Shown here in pieces: positions 42,339 to 51,699 of a stretch of DNA of 64,000 bases; within the stretch, counting starts at the first letter, position 1; every line of letters begins with the position of its first letter. Origin of the DNA: Bilophila wadsworthia ATCC 49260 (GTDB lineage: Bacteria > Desulfobacterota > Desulfovibrionia > Desulfovibrionales > Desulfovibrionaceae); assembly GCF_000701705.1 (NCBI RefSeq), contig NZ_JNJP01000006.1:71966-135965 (forward strand), written 5' to 3'. Both the position numbers and the translations under genes were made by a program. The notes under the pieces are model-generated. The model saw nothing but the letters and a program-made list of their open reading frames with translations. It made no database searches and was not told the origin of the DNA.

Positions 42339-42755
42339 CGGTTTTTCTGTAACCGGAATACGGGGTATACATAAAATACCTGATTGAAATTGTTATCAAA
42401 AAATATTTAACTATAAAGAAAACGTTGTTTGTGCAAAAAGATTTTTTTGCGTGTTTGATGGAAATAGACTGTTCAACCAAACAAATCCATGCTACTGTCT
42501 CTTCGCACGCGGAATTTTGTCTTTCATCTCAAAAATGTGTGGAATGACATCTTCCCTGCGAGAAAACGAATGTGTCAGGTTTCATTGCCAAAGCGAGGGA
42601 GGGAGTTGCCTTGCGGGGCGTACGGGGCCTGAACGCCAGAGCCGGAGCGGCAACATAACAATAGACACGGATGCACAAGTCGGTATTCTCTGCAAGGGGG
42701 CTTTTTTCCCCGAGAGTACACATCCGATGAATGTTATGGGAAAAGCCTATTCATA
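42339..42755. other. Long upstream region of por: AT-rich part and folded leader
   Basis: The first 200 bases are strongly AT-rich with scattered TTGA/TCAA and TATAAA-like elements but no convincing promoter pair. The second part (about 42600-42726) is GC-rich and can fold: GTTGCC/GGCAAC near 42604-42654, and CGGATG/CATCCG (about 42668-42673 with 42721-42726) enclosing CTCT...GGGG/CCCC...AGAG. It may be the por leader RNA. Confidence 0.4.
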
Positions 42756-42899
42756 ATGGCTCGCCGTATCTGGGAACAGTACACGACTTTGCCGTATTGG
42801 CCCATGCGTGACCACACGGCTAACACGTATCTCGTTATGCTTCTTGAAGGCATGACAAACAAAGTCCGCCGGGGGGCGGAAGGGAGTCTTCATGGCTAA
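42756..42899 (+). CDS. Candidate small ORF coupled to por (47 residues)
   Basis: ATG at 42756 opens a 47-residue frame that ends with TAA at 42897-42899, overlapping the por start by eight bases. The peptide is rich in Trp, Tyr and Met (for example MARRIWEQYTTLPYWPMRD). Codon choice looks like the neighbours rather than random, but no good ribosome site precedes it. It may be a leader peptide coupled to por translation, or a chance frame. Confidence 0.35.
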   Translation: MARRIWEQYTTLPYWPMRDHTANTYLVMLLEGMTNKVRRGAEGSLHG

Positions 42900-45800
42900 G
42901 AAAATGAAAACCATGGACGGCAACACGGCAACCACGCATATCGCGTATGCTCTCAGCGATGTCGCTTGTATTTATCCTATCACGCCGTCTTCCGTGATGG
43001 GCGAACTCGCTGACGACTGGGCCGCCGCCGGCAAGAAAAACCTGATGGGCCAGACCGTCACCGTACGTGAACTGCAGTCCGAAGCCGGTGCCGCCGGTGC
43101 CGTGCACGGTTCCCTGGTGGCTGGTGCCATGACCAGCACGTTTACGGCTTCTCAGGGCCTCCTGCTGATGATCCCCAACATGTACAAAATCGCCGGTGAA
43201 CTGCTTCCCACCGTATTCCACGTTTCCGCCCGTGCCCTTTCCACGCACGCGCTGAGCATCTTCGGCGACCAGCAGGACGTGATGGCCGCGCGCCAGACCG
43301 GTTTTGCTTTCCTTTGCGCCAGCTCCGTCCAGGAATGCATGGACATCGCCCTGGTTGCCCATCTGGCCACCATCGAATCCAGCGTCCCCTTCTGCCATTT
43401 CTTCGACGGTTTCCGCACCTCCCATGAAATCCAGAAGATCGAAGTCATCGACTATGAAGACATCCGCAAGGTCGTCAATTGGGACAAGGTGAACGAATTC
43501 CGGCAGAACGCCATGAATCCGGAACACCCCCATCAGCGCGGCACGGCCCAGAACCCCGACATCTACTTCCAGAACACCGAACGCCGGAACCTCTTCTATG
43601 ATGCGGTCCCGAACGTCGTTGTCGAAGCGATGAAGAAGGTCGAGGGCATCACCGGCCGCAAATACCGTCCCTTCGACTACGTGGGCCATCCGGAAGCCGA
43701 CCGTATCGTTGTGGCCATGGGCTCCGCCTGCGAAACCATCGAGGAAGTCGTCAACCTGCTGAACGCCCAGGGCCAGCGCGTCGGCCTCGTGAAGGTCCGT
43801 CTGTTCCGTCCCTTCTCCACCGAACACCTCCTGCAGGTCATCCCTTCCACGGTGAAGACCATCACCGTCCTCGATCGTACCAAGGAACCCGGCTGCCTCG
43901 GCGAGCCGCTGTACCTCGACGTTTGCGCCGCCTTCATGGAAAAGGGCAAGACGCCGGAAATCCTCGGCGGCCGCTACGGTCTGGGTTCCAAAGAATTCAC
44001 GCCCGCCATGGCTGAAGCCGTTTTCGCCAACATGACCATCGTCGGCCCCAAGAACCACTTCTCCGTGGGCATCACCGACGACGTGAGCTACACCAGCCTT
44101 GAAGTTGGCGCCGACATCGACACCGTGGCTCCCGGCACTGTACAGTGCAAGTTCTTCGGCCTCGGCGCCGACGGCACCGTGGGCGCGAACAAGCAGGCTA
44201 TCAAGATCATCGGGGACAACACCGATCTCTACGCTCAGGCCTACTTCGCTTACGACTCCAAGAAGTCCGGCGGCTTTACGGTATCCCACCTGCGCTTCGG
44301 CAAGTCTCCCATCCACTCTACCTACTTGGTGAACCAGGCCGACTACATTGCCTGCCACAAGTCCGCGTACGTACACCAGTACGACGTGCTCGAAGGCATC
44401 AAGGAAGGCGGCGTGTTCGTGCTGAACTCCGAATGGAACACCGTTGAAGACCTCAGCCGTGAACTGCCCGCTGCCATGAAGCGCACCCTCGCCCGCAAGA
44501 GCATCAAGTTCTACAACGTGGACGCGGTGAAGGTCGCCATGGAAATCGGCCTTGGCGGACGCATCAACATGATCATGCAGACCGCGTTCTTCAAGCTCGC
44601 CGAGGTGATCCCCTTCGAGCAGGCCGTCGCGCTGCTGAAGGACTCCATCAAGAAGACCTACGGCCGCAAGGGCGATAAGGTCGTGAACATGAACCTCGCC
44701 GCCGTGGACAACGCCATTGCCGCGCTGACCGAAATCAAGATTCCGGCCGAGTGGGCTGAGGCTGTTGACGAACACAAGGCTGAAGCCTGCTCCTGCGGTT
44801 GCGGCTGCGGCCACAATCACGAACCGGCCTACATCACGGACGTGGTCCGTCCGATCCTCGCCCAGCAGGGTGACAAGCTGCCCGTGTCCGCCTTTGAGCC
44901 CGACGGCCTTGTTCCGCTCGGCACCACCGCTTATGAAAAGCGCGGTGTGGCGGTGAACATTCCCGAATGGATTTCCGAAAACTGCATCCAGTGCTGCCAG
45001 TGTTCCTTCGTTTGCCCGCACGCGGCCATCCGCCCTGTTCTGGCTACCGAAGAAGAACTTTCCTGCGCTCCGGATACGTTTGTCACCAAGGACGCCATCG
45101 GCAAGGAACTCAAGGGCCTCAAGTTCCGCATTCAGGTGTATGCTGAAGACTGCCTCGGCTGCGGCTCCTGCGCCGAAGTCTGCCCGGCCAAGACCAAGGC
45201 TCTGGTCATGAAGCCCCTGCATACCCAGATTGAAGCTCAGGTCGCCAACTTGAAGTTCGCCACCGAATGCGTGGAACCGAAGGACAACCTGGTTGCCCGC
45301 GATTCGCTCAAGGGTTCTCAGCTCCAACAGCCTCTGCTTGAATTCTCCGGTGCGTGTGCCGGTTGTGGCGAAACCCCCTACGTGAAGCTGATCACCCAGC
45401 TTTTCGGCGAACGGATGCTTATCGCCAACGCCACCGGCTGCTCCTCCATCTGGGGTGGTTCCGCTCCCACCGTGCCTTACACCACCAACAAGGATGGTCA
45501 CGGCCCGGCTTGGGGCAGCTCCCTCTTTGAAGATGCCGCCGAATACGGTTTCGGTATGTTCAGCGCCGTCAAGCATCGTCGCGAAAAGCTCGCCGATATC
45601 GTTGCGGAAGCGGCCAAGCTGCCCGGCCTGCCCGAAGGATTGGTCGACGCTCTCAACGGCTGGCTGGAAAACAAGGAAGACGCCGAAGGTTCCAAGAAGT
45701 TCGGTGAAGAAATCCTTGCGGCGCTGTCCGACGCCCCGGAACATGAACTGTTTGAGCAGATTTGGGATATGAACGACCTGCTCACCAAGAAGTCCGTGTG

Positions 45801-46488
45801 GGTCTTCGGTGGTGACGGTTGGGCCTATGACATCGGCTACGGCGGCCTGGACCATGTCCTCGCTTCCGGCGAAGACATCAACGTGCTCGTTATGGACACC
45901 GAAGTGTACTCCAACACCGGCGGTCAGGCTTCCAAGTCCACCCCGCTCGGCTCCGTCGCCAAGTTTGCCGCCGCCGGCAAGCGTACCGGCAAGAAGGATC
46001 TGGGCCGTATGGCCATGACCTACGGGTACGTGTATGTGGCTTCCATCTCCATGGGCGCCAACAAGCAGCAGACCCTCAAGGCACTGAAGGAAGCCGAAGC
46101 CTATAAGGGACCGTCCCTTATCATCGCGTACGCCCCCTGCATCAACCAAGGCATCCGCAAGGGCATGGGCAAGAGCATGGAAGAAGGCAAGCTGGCCGTC
46201 GACAGCGGTTACTGGCCTCTGTACCGCTTCAACCCCGAATTGGCCGAACAGGGCAAAGCGCCCCTGACTCTGGAGTCCAAGGCTCCCGACGGAACGCTGC
46301 GTGACTTCCTGGCCGGTGAAAACCGTTACGCCCAGCTGAAGAGCATCGCGCCTCAAGATTCCGAACGTCTCCAGAACGACCTGGAAAAGGCGTATAACGA
46401 TCGTTATCAGCTGTTGAAGTACATGGCGGCGTTCTCTGGTTCTGCCGAACAGCCGAAGGCCGCTGAAGAACCCAAGGTAACGGAATAA
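42892..46488 (+). CDS. por: Pyruvate:ferredoxin (flavodoxin) oxidoreductase
   Basis: A 1198-residue single-chain PFOR that splits pyruvate to acetyl-CoA, CO2 and reduced ferredoxin. It has the N-terminal pyrimidine-binding domain (MDGNTATTHIAYALSD...), the gamma domain (about 420-610), a two-cluster ferredoxin domain with Cys698-701-704-708 and Cys754-757-760-764, and a thiamine-diphosphate domain with the proximal cluster Cys822 and Cys825. An unusual Cys/His run (C633, C635, C637, C639, H641, H643) lies before the ferredoxin domain. Codon use is highly biased to C-ending codons, as expected for a very abundant enzyme. GGGAG precedes the ATG. Confidence 0.97.
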   Translation: MAKKMKTMDGNTATTHIAYALSDVACIYPITPSSVMGELADDWAAAGKKNLMGQTVTVRELQSEAGAAGAVHGSLVAGAMTSTFTASQGLLLMIPNMYKIAGELLPTVFHVSARALSTHALSIFGDQQDVMAARQTGFAFLCASSVQECMDIALVAHLATIESSVPFCHFFDGFRTSHEIQKIEVIDYEDIRKVVNWDKVNEFRQNAMNPEHPHQRGTAQNPDIYFQNTERRNLFYDAVPNVVVEAMKKVEGITGRKYRPFDYVGHPEADRIVVAMGSACETIEEVVNLLNAQGQRVGLVKVRLFRPFSTEHLLQVIPSTVKTITVLDRTKEPGCLGEPLYLDVCAAFMEKGKTPEILGGRYGLGSKEFTPAMAEAVFANMTIVGPKNHFSVGITDDVSYTSLEVGADIDTVAPGTVQCKFFGLGADGTVGANKQAIKIIGDNTDLYAQAYFAYDSKKSGGFTVSHLRFGKSPIHSTYLVNQADYIACHKSAYVHQYDVLEGIKEGGVFVLNSEWNTVEDLSRELPAAMKRTLARKSIKFYNVDAVKVAMEIGLGGRINMIMQTAFFKLAEVIPFEQAVALLKDSIKKTYGRKGDKVVNMNLAAVDNAIAALTEIKIPAEWAEAVDEHKAEACSCGCGCGHNHEPAYITDVVRPILAQQGDKLPVSAFEPDGLVPLGTTAYEKRGVAVNIPEWISENCIQCCQCSFVCPHAAIRPVLATEEELSCAPDTFVTKDAIGKELKGLKFRIQVYAEDCLGCGSCAEVCPAKTKALVMKPLHTQIEAQVANLKFATECVEPKDNLVARDSLKGSQLQQPLLEFSGACAGCGETPYVKLITQLFGERMLIANATGCSSIWGGSAPTVPYTTNKDGHGPAWGSSLFEDAAEYGFGMFSAVKHRREKLADIVAEAAKLPGLPEGLVDALNGWLENKEDAEGSKKFGEEILAALSDAPEHELFEQIWDMNDLLTKKSVWVFGGDGWAYDIGYGGLDHVLASGEDINVLVMDTEVYSNTGGQASKSTPLGSVAKFAAAGKRTGKKDLGRMAMTYGYVYVASISMGANKQQTLKALKEAEAYKGPSLIIAYAPCINQGIRKGMGKSMEEGKLAVDSGYWPLYRFNPELAEQGKAPLTLESKAPDGTLRDFLAGENRYAQLKSIAPQDSERLQNDLEKAYNDRYQLLKYMAAFSGSAEQPKAAEEPKVTE

Positions 46489-46497
46489 CACTCTCTC

Positions 46498-46528
46498 CCG
46501 GGAACCGGTTCTGCCGGTTCCCGGTTTT
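46498..46528 (+). terminator. Terminator of por
   Basis: CCGGGAACCGG pairs with CCGGTTCCCGG around a 5-base loop, followed by four T. Confidence 0.85.
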
Positions 46529-46550
46529 GACTCTGTCGGCGGAGTGCCTT

Positions 46551-46579
46551 TTGACAGAAAGGGGCACTCCGTCTATTAT
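46551..46579 (+). promoter_or_regulatory. Strong sigma-70 promoter for pta
   Basis: Perfect TTGACA (46551-46556), 17-base spacer, and TATTAT (46574-46579). It lies 62 bases before the pta start and directly after the por terminator, so pta has its own strong promoter. Confidence 0.75.
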
Positions 46580-46640
46580 TATGTGGATTTTACTGCTTTG
46601 CGGAACAAACTGTAATCCTTACATCCCGGAGTACCTCTTT

Positions 46641-48758
46641 ATGGCCCATTCTCTTTATATCACTGGTACGGAAGGCTCGAGTGGGAAAACCGTAGTCACC
46701 TTGGGGCTGATGCATTTCTTGCAGTCTCAGGTGCGCAAGGTCGCCTTCTTTCGTCCTATCATCGACAGCGAGGACGAAGCCCGGCGCGACTCCAGCATCA
46801 ATCTGATCCTCAAGCATTTTGAGCTGGATATGCTGTATAGGGACACCTACGCGTGTACCTATAAGGAAGCGCTCGAACTGGTGACTTCGGGGAATATGTC
46901 CCTGTTGATCGAAAAGATTTTTCAGAAGTACAAAGCTCTCGAAAACGAGTATGATTTCGTTTTGTGCCAGGGCACGGATTTCCGGGACAAGGACACGGCC
47001 GTCCAGTTCGAGCTGAACTCCGAGATCGCCGCCAGCCTCAATATTCCGCTCGCGCTCGTCATCAACGGCAAGGATAAATCCCTCGACGCCATCCAGGCCT
47101 CCGTCAGAAGTAACCTGGAATTGCTGAAGGACAAGCGGCGCGAAGTGGGCTGCATGTTCGTCAACCGCGTATCGTTCACCACCGAAGACTGCCCCACCTG
47201 TGCGAGCACGATCATTGAAGGCTCCGGAGCTTTCACTCCGCTGTTCTTCATCAGCGAAACCCCCGCCCTGTGCAATCCGAGCGTCGGTGAAGTCCAGAAA
47301 TGGATGAACGCCGACGTGCTTTTCGGCAAGGAAGGCCTGAACAACCTTGTTCACGACTACCTTATCGCGGCTATGCAGGTCGGCAATTTCATGAACTACC
47401 TTGAGCAGGATCTGCTGATCGTCACCCCCGGGGACCGTTCCGACATCATCCTCGCCAGCCTGACCTCGCACCTTTCGTCCACCTATCCCAACATTGCGGG
47501 CATCCTCCTCACCGGCGGCATCGATCTGCCCGAGAGTATGCAGAAGCTCATGGAAGGCTGGACGGGCATCCCTGTCCCCATCCTTTCCGTGAAGGGCGCC
47601 ACCTATGATACGTGTCAGGAACTGCTGAAGCTGCACGGAAAGATCTCCCCCGAAGACTATCGGAAGATCACCGTGGCGCTTGACGCTTTCTCCGAAGGCG
47701 TGGACAAGGAAACCCTCGTCAACAAGATTTTCAACTTCCGCTCTGATCGCGTTACCCCGATGATGTTCGAGTTCAACCTCGCGGAGCAGGCTCAGAAACA
47801 TCGTATGCGCATCGTCCTGCCCGAAGGGGAGGAACTGCGGATTCTGCGCGCCGCCGAGTCCCTGTGCGAGCGTGGGATTGCGGATATCATCCTGCTTGGC
47901 GATACCGACGCCATCCAGGAGAAGATCAAGAAGTTTGGCCTCAAGCTGCAGGATGCCACGATTATCCAGCCCACAGCCTCCCCGCGTTTCAATGCCTATG
48001 CCCAGCAGTATTACGAAATGCGCAAGAGCAAGGGCCTTACGTTGGAGCAGGCGCAGGAGCGTATGCAGGACTCGACCTACTTCGGCACGATGATGGTTCA
48101 GATCGGCGACGCCGACGGCATGGTTTCCGGCGCTGTGAACACCACGGCCCACACCATCCGTCCCGCCTTTGAAATCATCAAGACGAAGCCGGATACCTCC
48201 ATCGTTTCGAGCGTGTTCTTCATGTGCCTCAAGGATCGCATCCTTGTGTTCGGCGACTGCGCGGTCAATCCTAATCCCACAGCCAGCCAGCTTGCGGACA
48301 TCGCCATCAGCTCGGCGCATACCGCCCGTGTCTTCGGCGTCGAACCCCGCGTCGCCATGCTGTCCTACTCCACCGGTTCTTCCGGCAAGGGCGAAGCCGT
48401 GGACGAAGTCATCGAAGCGACCAAGCTTGCGCATGAACGGGCTCCCGAGCTCCTCCTTGATGGCCCCATCCAGTATGACGCGGCCATCGATCCCGAAGTG
48501 GCCCGAACGAAGGCTCCCACCAGCCCCGTCGCCGGTCACGCCTCCGTGTTCATCTTCCCGGACCTGAATACCGGGAACAATACGTATAAGGCCGTCCAGC
48601 GCGCCGCCAATGCGCTTGCCATCGGCCCCGTCCTGCAGGGCCTCAACAAGCCCGTGAACGATTTGTCCCGCGGTTGCACCGTGCCGGACATCATCAACAC
48701 GGTCATGATCACGGCTATCCAGGCTCAGGCTGAAAAGGGTTTAATCACCCTTAAGTAA
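46641..48758 (+). CDS. pta: Phosphate acetyltransferase
   Basis: A 705-residue long-form Pta converting acetyl-CoA and phosphate to acetyl phosphate. The N-terminal P-loop domain (GTEGSSGKTVV, 8-18) is BioD-like, a DRTGG domain follows (about 200-320), and the catalytic PTA domain occupies about 375-700, with SYSTGSSGKG and GPIQYDAAID. ATG at 46641 begins the conserved region. It works between Por and AckA in the ATP-yielding route from pyruvate to acetate. Confidence 0.96.
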   Translation: MAHSLYITGTEGSSGKTVVTLGLMHFLQSQVRKVAFFRPIIDSEDEARRDSSINLILKHFELDMLYRDTYACTYKEALELVTSGNMSLLIEKIFQKYKALENEYDFVLCQGTDFRDKDTAVQFELNSEIAASLNIPLALVINGKDKSLDAIQASVRSNLELLKDKRREVGCMFVNRVSFTTEDCPTCASTIIEGSGAFTPLFFISETPALCNPSVGEVQKWMNADVLFGKEGLNNLVHDYLIAAMQVGNFMNYLEQDLLIVTPGDRSDIILASLTSHLSSTYPNIAGILLTGGIDLPESMQKLMEGWTGIPVPILSVKGATYDTCQELLKLHGKISPEDYRKITVALDAFSEGVDKETLVNKIFNFRSDRVTPMMFEFNLAEQAQKHRMRIVLPEGEELRILRAAESLCERGIADIILLGDTDAIQEKIKKFGLKLQDATIIQPTASPRFNAYAQQYYEMRKSKGLTLEQAQERMQDSTYFGTMMVQIGDADGMVSGAVNTTAHTIRPAFEIIKTKPDTSIVSSVFFMCLKDRILVFGDCAVNPNPTASQLADIAISSAHTARVFGVEPRVAMLSYSTGSSGKGEAVDEVIEATKLAHERAPELLLDGPIQYDAAIDPEVARTKAPTSPVAGHASVFIFPDLNTGNNTYKAVQRAANALAIGPVLQGLNKPVNDLSRGCTVPDIINTVMITAIQAQAEKGLITLK

Positions 48759-48770
48759 GGCACTCTTGGA

Positions 48771-48836
48771 GGATCCGGATCCACCTCTTTCGTACTGATG
48801 CCTTTTTGCGGAAGATGCCGGATCCTTCATCTTTTT
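48771..48836 (+). terminator. Terminator-like hairpin between pta and ackA
   Basis: AGGATCCGG pairs with CCGGATCCT about 40 bases away, followed by T-rich sequence (TTCATCTTTTTATT). The long loop makes it weaker; it may be partial readthrough into ackA. Confidence 0.5.
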
Positions 48837-48880
48837 ATTGTCACAAGACTCTTCAACTTTTTTAATCAGCTGGTAGAACA

Positions 48881-50098
48881 ATGAAAATTCTGGTCATCAA
48901 CGCGGGTTCTTCTTCTTGTAAATACCAATTGTTCAATATGGACGACCAATCCGTTCTGTGCTCCGGTGTCGTCGAACGTATCGGGCAGCCTATGGGCAAA
49001 CTGAGCCATAAGATTGCTCCCGGTACAGACAAGGAAGAGAAAATCGTTGTCGAGCGTCCCTTCCCCACGCACGTTGAAGGGATGGAAGACGTCATTTCCT
49101 TGCTTCTGGACTCCGAAAAGGGCGTTATTCAGGACAAGTCGGAAATCTCGGCAATCGGGCACCGCGTGCTGCATGGCGGCGAAGCGATCACCGATCCCGT
49201 GCTTATCGACGAAAAGGTAAAAGAAATCATCCGCGACTGCTTCCCCCTCGGCCCGCTGCACAACCCGGCCAACCTGATGGGCATCGACGTTGCGGAAAAG
49301 CTCTTCCCCGGCGTTCCCAATGTGGGCGTTTTCGATACCGAATTCGGTATGACCCTGGCTCCCGAAGCGTATCTGTATCCCCTGCCCTACTCGTTGTACG
49401 AAGAGCTGCGCATCCGCCGCTATGGCTTCCACGGCACCTCCCATAAATACATTGCGAAAGCGACGGCGGCCTTCCTCGGCAAGCCCCTCTCGGAACTGAA
49501 CTCCATCACGATGCATCTCGGAAACGGCTCCTCCATGAGCGCCGTTCAGAACGGCAAGTGCATCGATACTTCGATGGGCCTGACGCCTCTTGAGGGTCTG
49601 ATGATGGGTACGCGCTGCGGTTCCATCGACCCCGCCATTGTTCCCTTCATGATGGAAAAGAAGGGAATGACGCCTCAGGAAGCCGATACTGTCCTGAACA
49701 AGCAGTCCGGCCTGCTCGGCATCTGCGGCACCAGCGATATGCGCGACGTACACGCGAACATCGAAAAGGGTGACGAAAAGGCCGCCCTTGCGTTCAAGAT
49801 GCTGACCCGCAGCATCAAGAAAGTGCTCGGCTCCTACTTCTTCCTGCTCGGCAACGTTGACTCCATCGTGTTCACCGCCGGTATCGGCGAAAACGATGAA
49901 TTCGTCCGCGAAGCCGTCTGCGAAGGCCTTGAGCCCTTCGGCATCAAGGTGGACAAAAAGGAAAACCATACCCGTAAGCCCGGGGCCCGCGTCATCAGCA
50001 CACCTGACAGCCGCATCCCCGTCCTCATCATTCCCACCAATGAAGAACTGGAGATCGCTACGACCACGATGCGCATCGTGGAAGAAAGCCAGAAGTAA
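48881..50098 (+). CDS. ackA: Acetate kinase
   Basis: A 405-residue kinase making ATP and acetate from acetyl phosphate. It has the opening VINAGSSSCKYQLF, the RYGFHGTSHKYI segment, TMHLGNGSSMSAV, and the TAGIGENDEFVRE phosphate loop. Length is normal. The gene follows pta by 122 bases and has its own terminator. Confidence 0.97.
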   Translation: MKILVINAGSSSCKYQLFNMDDQSVLCSGVVERIGQPMGKLSHKIAPGTDKEEKIVVERPFPTHVEGMEDVISLLLDSEKGVIQDKSEISAIGHRVLHGGEAITDPVLIDEKVKEIIRDCFPLGPLHNPANLMGIDVAEKLFPGVPNVGVFDTEFGMTLAPEAYLYPLPYSLYEELRIRRYGFHGTSHKYIAKATAAFLGKPLSELNSITMHLGNGSSMSAVQNGKCIDTSMGLTPLEGLMMGTRCGSIDPAIVPFMMEKKGMTPQEADTVLNKQSGLLGICGTSDMRDVHANIEKGDEKAALAFKMLTRSIKKVLGSYFFLLGNVDSIVFTAGIGENDEFVREAVCEGLEPFGIKVDKKENHTRKPGARVISTPDSRIPVLIIPTNEELEIATTTMRIVEESQK

Positions 50099-50118
50099 GA
50101 TTTTCTCCTGAAAAGACT

Positions 50119-50156
50119 AGAGCCGTCCTCCTCTGTATGGGAAGGACGGCTCTTTT
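50119..50156 (+). terminator. Terminator of ackA
   Basis: AGAGCCGTCC pairs with GGACGGCTCT, followed by four T; a 4-base-paired interior extension is possible. Confidence 0.8.
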
Positions 50157-50191
50157 ATGTGATTCGAGCCAAGGGCAGACCTGTCTGGTCA

Positions 50192-51106
50192 CTAATCCTT
50201 TTTCCGCTGCTGCCACTCGCTGACGAGAGTGAGGATCTCTTTGCCTTCATTTGGGGCAAACCACTGGATCCGGCTATCCGCGTTGAACCACGTCAGTTGC
50301 CGTTTCGCGTACGCCCGCGTGTTTTTGATCCACAGCTCCCGTGCGGCATCCAACGACAAGACGCCCGAAAGATACAGATGAAGTTCCCGGCATCCGATAC
50401 CGGACCATCCCGGCAGCGTCCCTTCGGGGTATACAGCATACTCGGAACGGGCTTCCTCAAGCGCGCCTGCCTCAAGCATCAAGTCGATGCGGCGCGCCAA
50501 CAGAGGCGTCAACGTATCAAGCGGAAGGCGCAAGCCTATACGCAGCACATCCGCATCCCTCGGGGGCGGCGTTTGGCTGTGCCACCATGAAAAGGTTTTC
50601 CCTGTGGCCTCATAGACGCAAAGGGCTCTCACAATGCGCTGCCGATCGTTCTCATGGATACGGGCGGCGTATGCCGGATCGATTTCCTTCAGTTTCCGAT
50701 GCAGCACCAACGAGCCTTCGATGCGGCACGCTTCCGTAAGTCTCGTGAGGATATCATCCGGTATGGGCGGAATATCCACAATGCCGTCAAAAAAGGCCCG
50801 GAGATATAACCCCGTCCCTCCCACAAACACGGGAAATGCCGTGTGTTCGATATGCTCCAGGGCCTTTTCCCCCCAAGCCCCGGCGGAAAAACGGGCGTCC
50901 GTTTTCAAAAAACCGTAAAGGCGATGCGGGAGCACGGACTGTTCCGCCTGAGAGGGTTGAGCCGTGATGATCGGAAAAGCTTCAAAAACCTGACGAGAGT
51001 CCGCATTGATGATCTCTCCGTTGAACTGCCCGGCAAGGCGTAAAGCGATCGCGGATTTTCCAACGCCCGTAGGGCCGACAAGACAGACGACGCGTGGTTT
51101 CGTCAT
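50192..51106 (-). CDS. miaA: tRNA dimethylallyltransferase
   Basis: A 304-residue enzyme that adds the isopentenyl group to A37 of tRNA. The P-loop GPTGVGKS is at 11-18, followed by INADSRQVFE, FVGGTGLYLRAF and the GSYIWFN-like YAKRQLTWFN near the end. It overlaps coaD by four bases (ATGA). Confidence 0.95.
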   Translation of the reverse strand: MTKPRVVCLVGPTGVGKSAIALRLAGQFNGEIINADSRQVFEAFPIITAQPSQAEQSVLPHRLYGFLKTDARFSAGAWGEKALEHIEHTAFPVFVGGTGLYLRAFFDGIVDIPPIPDDILTRLTEACRIEGSLVLHRKLKEIDPAYAARIHENDRQRIVRALCVYEATGKTFSWWHSQTPPPRDADVLRIGLRLPLDTLTPLLARRIDLMLEAGALEEARSEYAVYPEGTLPGWSGIGCRELHLYLSGVLSLDAARELWIKNTRAYAKRQLTWFNADSRIQWFAPNEGKEILTLVSEWQQRKKD

Positions 51107-51699
51107 TTATCAGTATCCCTGTCGAGTGACGCTTCCAGTTCCTGTAAGCGCGCAAGTTCCGAGAGTTCCGGTACGGGCGGCAGCGATACGGGTTCGATCT
51201 CTCCGTGCGTGAATCCGAAGCGCTCGCGCAAGCAGCTGAGAACATGGTCAGGGACAAGCCCGCGCACATCTCCGCCCAAACTTGCGACGGTCTTGACGAT
51301 AGTTGAACTGATATACAGCCAGCGGTAATCGGAAATCAGAAACAGCGTCTCAATATCCGGGCGCAGCTTGCGGTTCATGAGCGCAATCTGAAATTCATAT
51401 TCAAAGTCTGAAACGGCCCGAAGCCCTCGAAGCACAGTATGGACATTCCGGCGTGCAACATACTCCACAAGCAGCCCTTGAAACGGCTCAACGGAAATAT
51501 TCGGCTCCTTGGCGAAAACTTTCTCCGCCATGGCCACGCGCTCTTCGAGGGAAAACAGGGGCGATTTTCCCGTATCGGCGGCTACCGCGACGATGATGTT
51601 GTCGAACATGCGCAATCCTCGCCGGATGATGTTCGCGTGTCCGTTCGTCAGGGGATCGAACGTTCCGGGATAGATCGCTACTCGTTTGTCTTGTGCCAT
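51103..51699 (-). CDS. coaD: Phosphopantetheine adenylyltransferase with C-terminal extension
   Basis: A 198-residue CoaD, the fourth step of coenzyme A synthesis. The nucleotidyltransferase motif GTFDPLTNGHANIIRRG is at 12-28, and SSTIVKTVASLGGDVRGLVP is the usual CoaD end near 140-160. About 35 further residues, acidic and proline-rich, extend beyond the normal 160-165; the extra tail has no motif. It overlaps miaA by four bases and rsmD by 22 bases. Confidence 0.95.
   Translation of the reverse strand: MAQDKRVAIYPGTFDPLTNGHANIIRRGLRMFDNIIVAVAADTGKSPLFSLEERVAMAEKVFAKEPNISVEPFQGLLVEYVARRNVHTVLRGLRAVSDFEYEFQIALMNRKLRPDIETLFLISDYRWLYISSTIVKTVASLGGDVRGLVPDHVLSCLRERFGFTHGEIEPVSLPPVPELSELARLQELEASLDRDTDK

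Noticed and set aside
42600..42760. A TPP riboswitch before por
   Set aside because: The conserved CUGAGA and ACCUGAUCUGG cores are absent.
42835..46491. A 1218-codon open frame on the minus strand opposite por
   Set aside because: It mirrors por and arises because por uses almost only C-ending codons; its translation has no family resemblance and no ribosome site.
46590..48539. A 649-codon open frame opposite pta
   Set aside because: Same cause: antisense shadow of a codon-biased gene.
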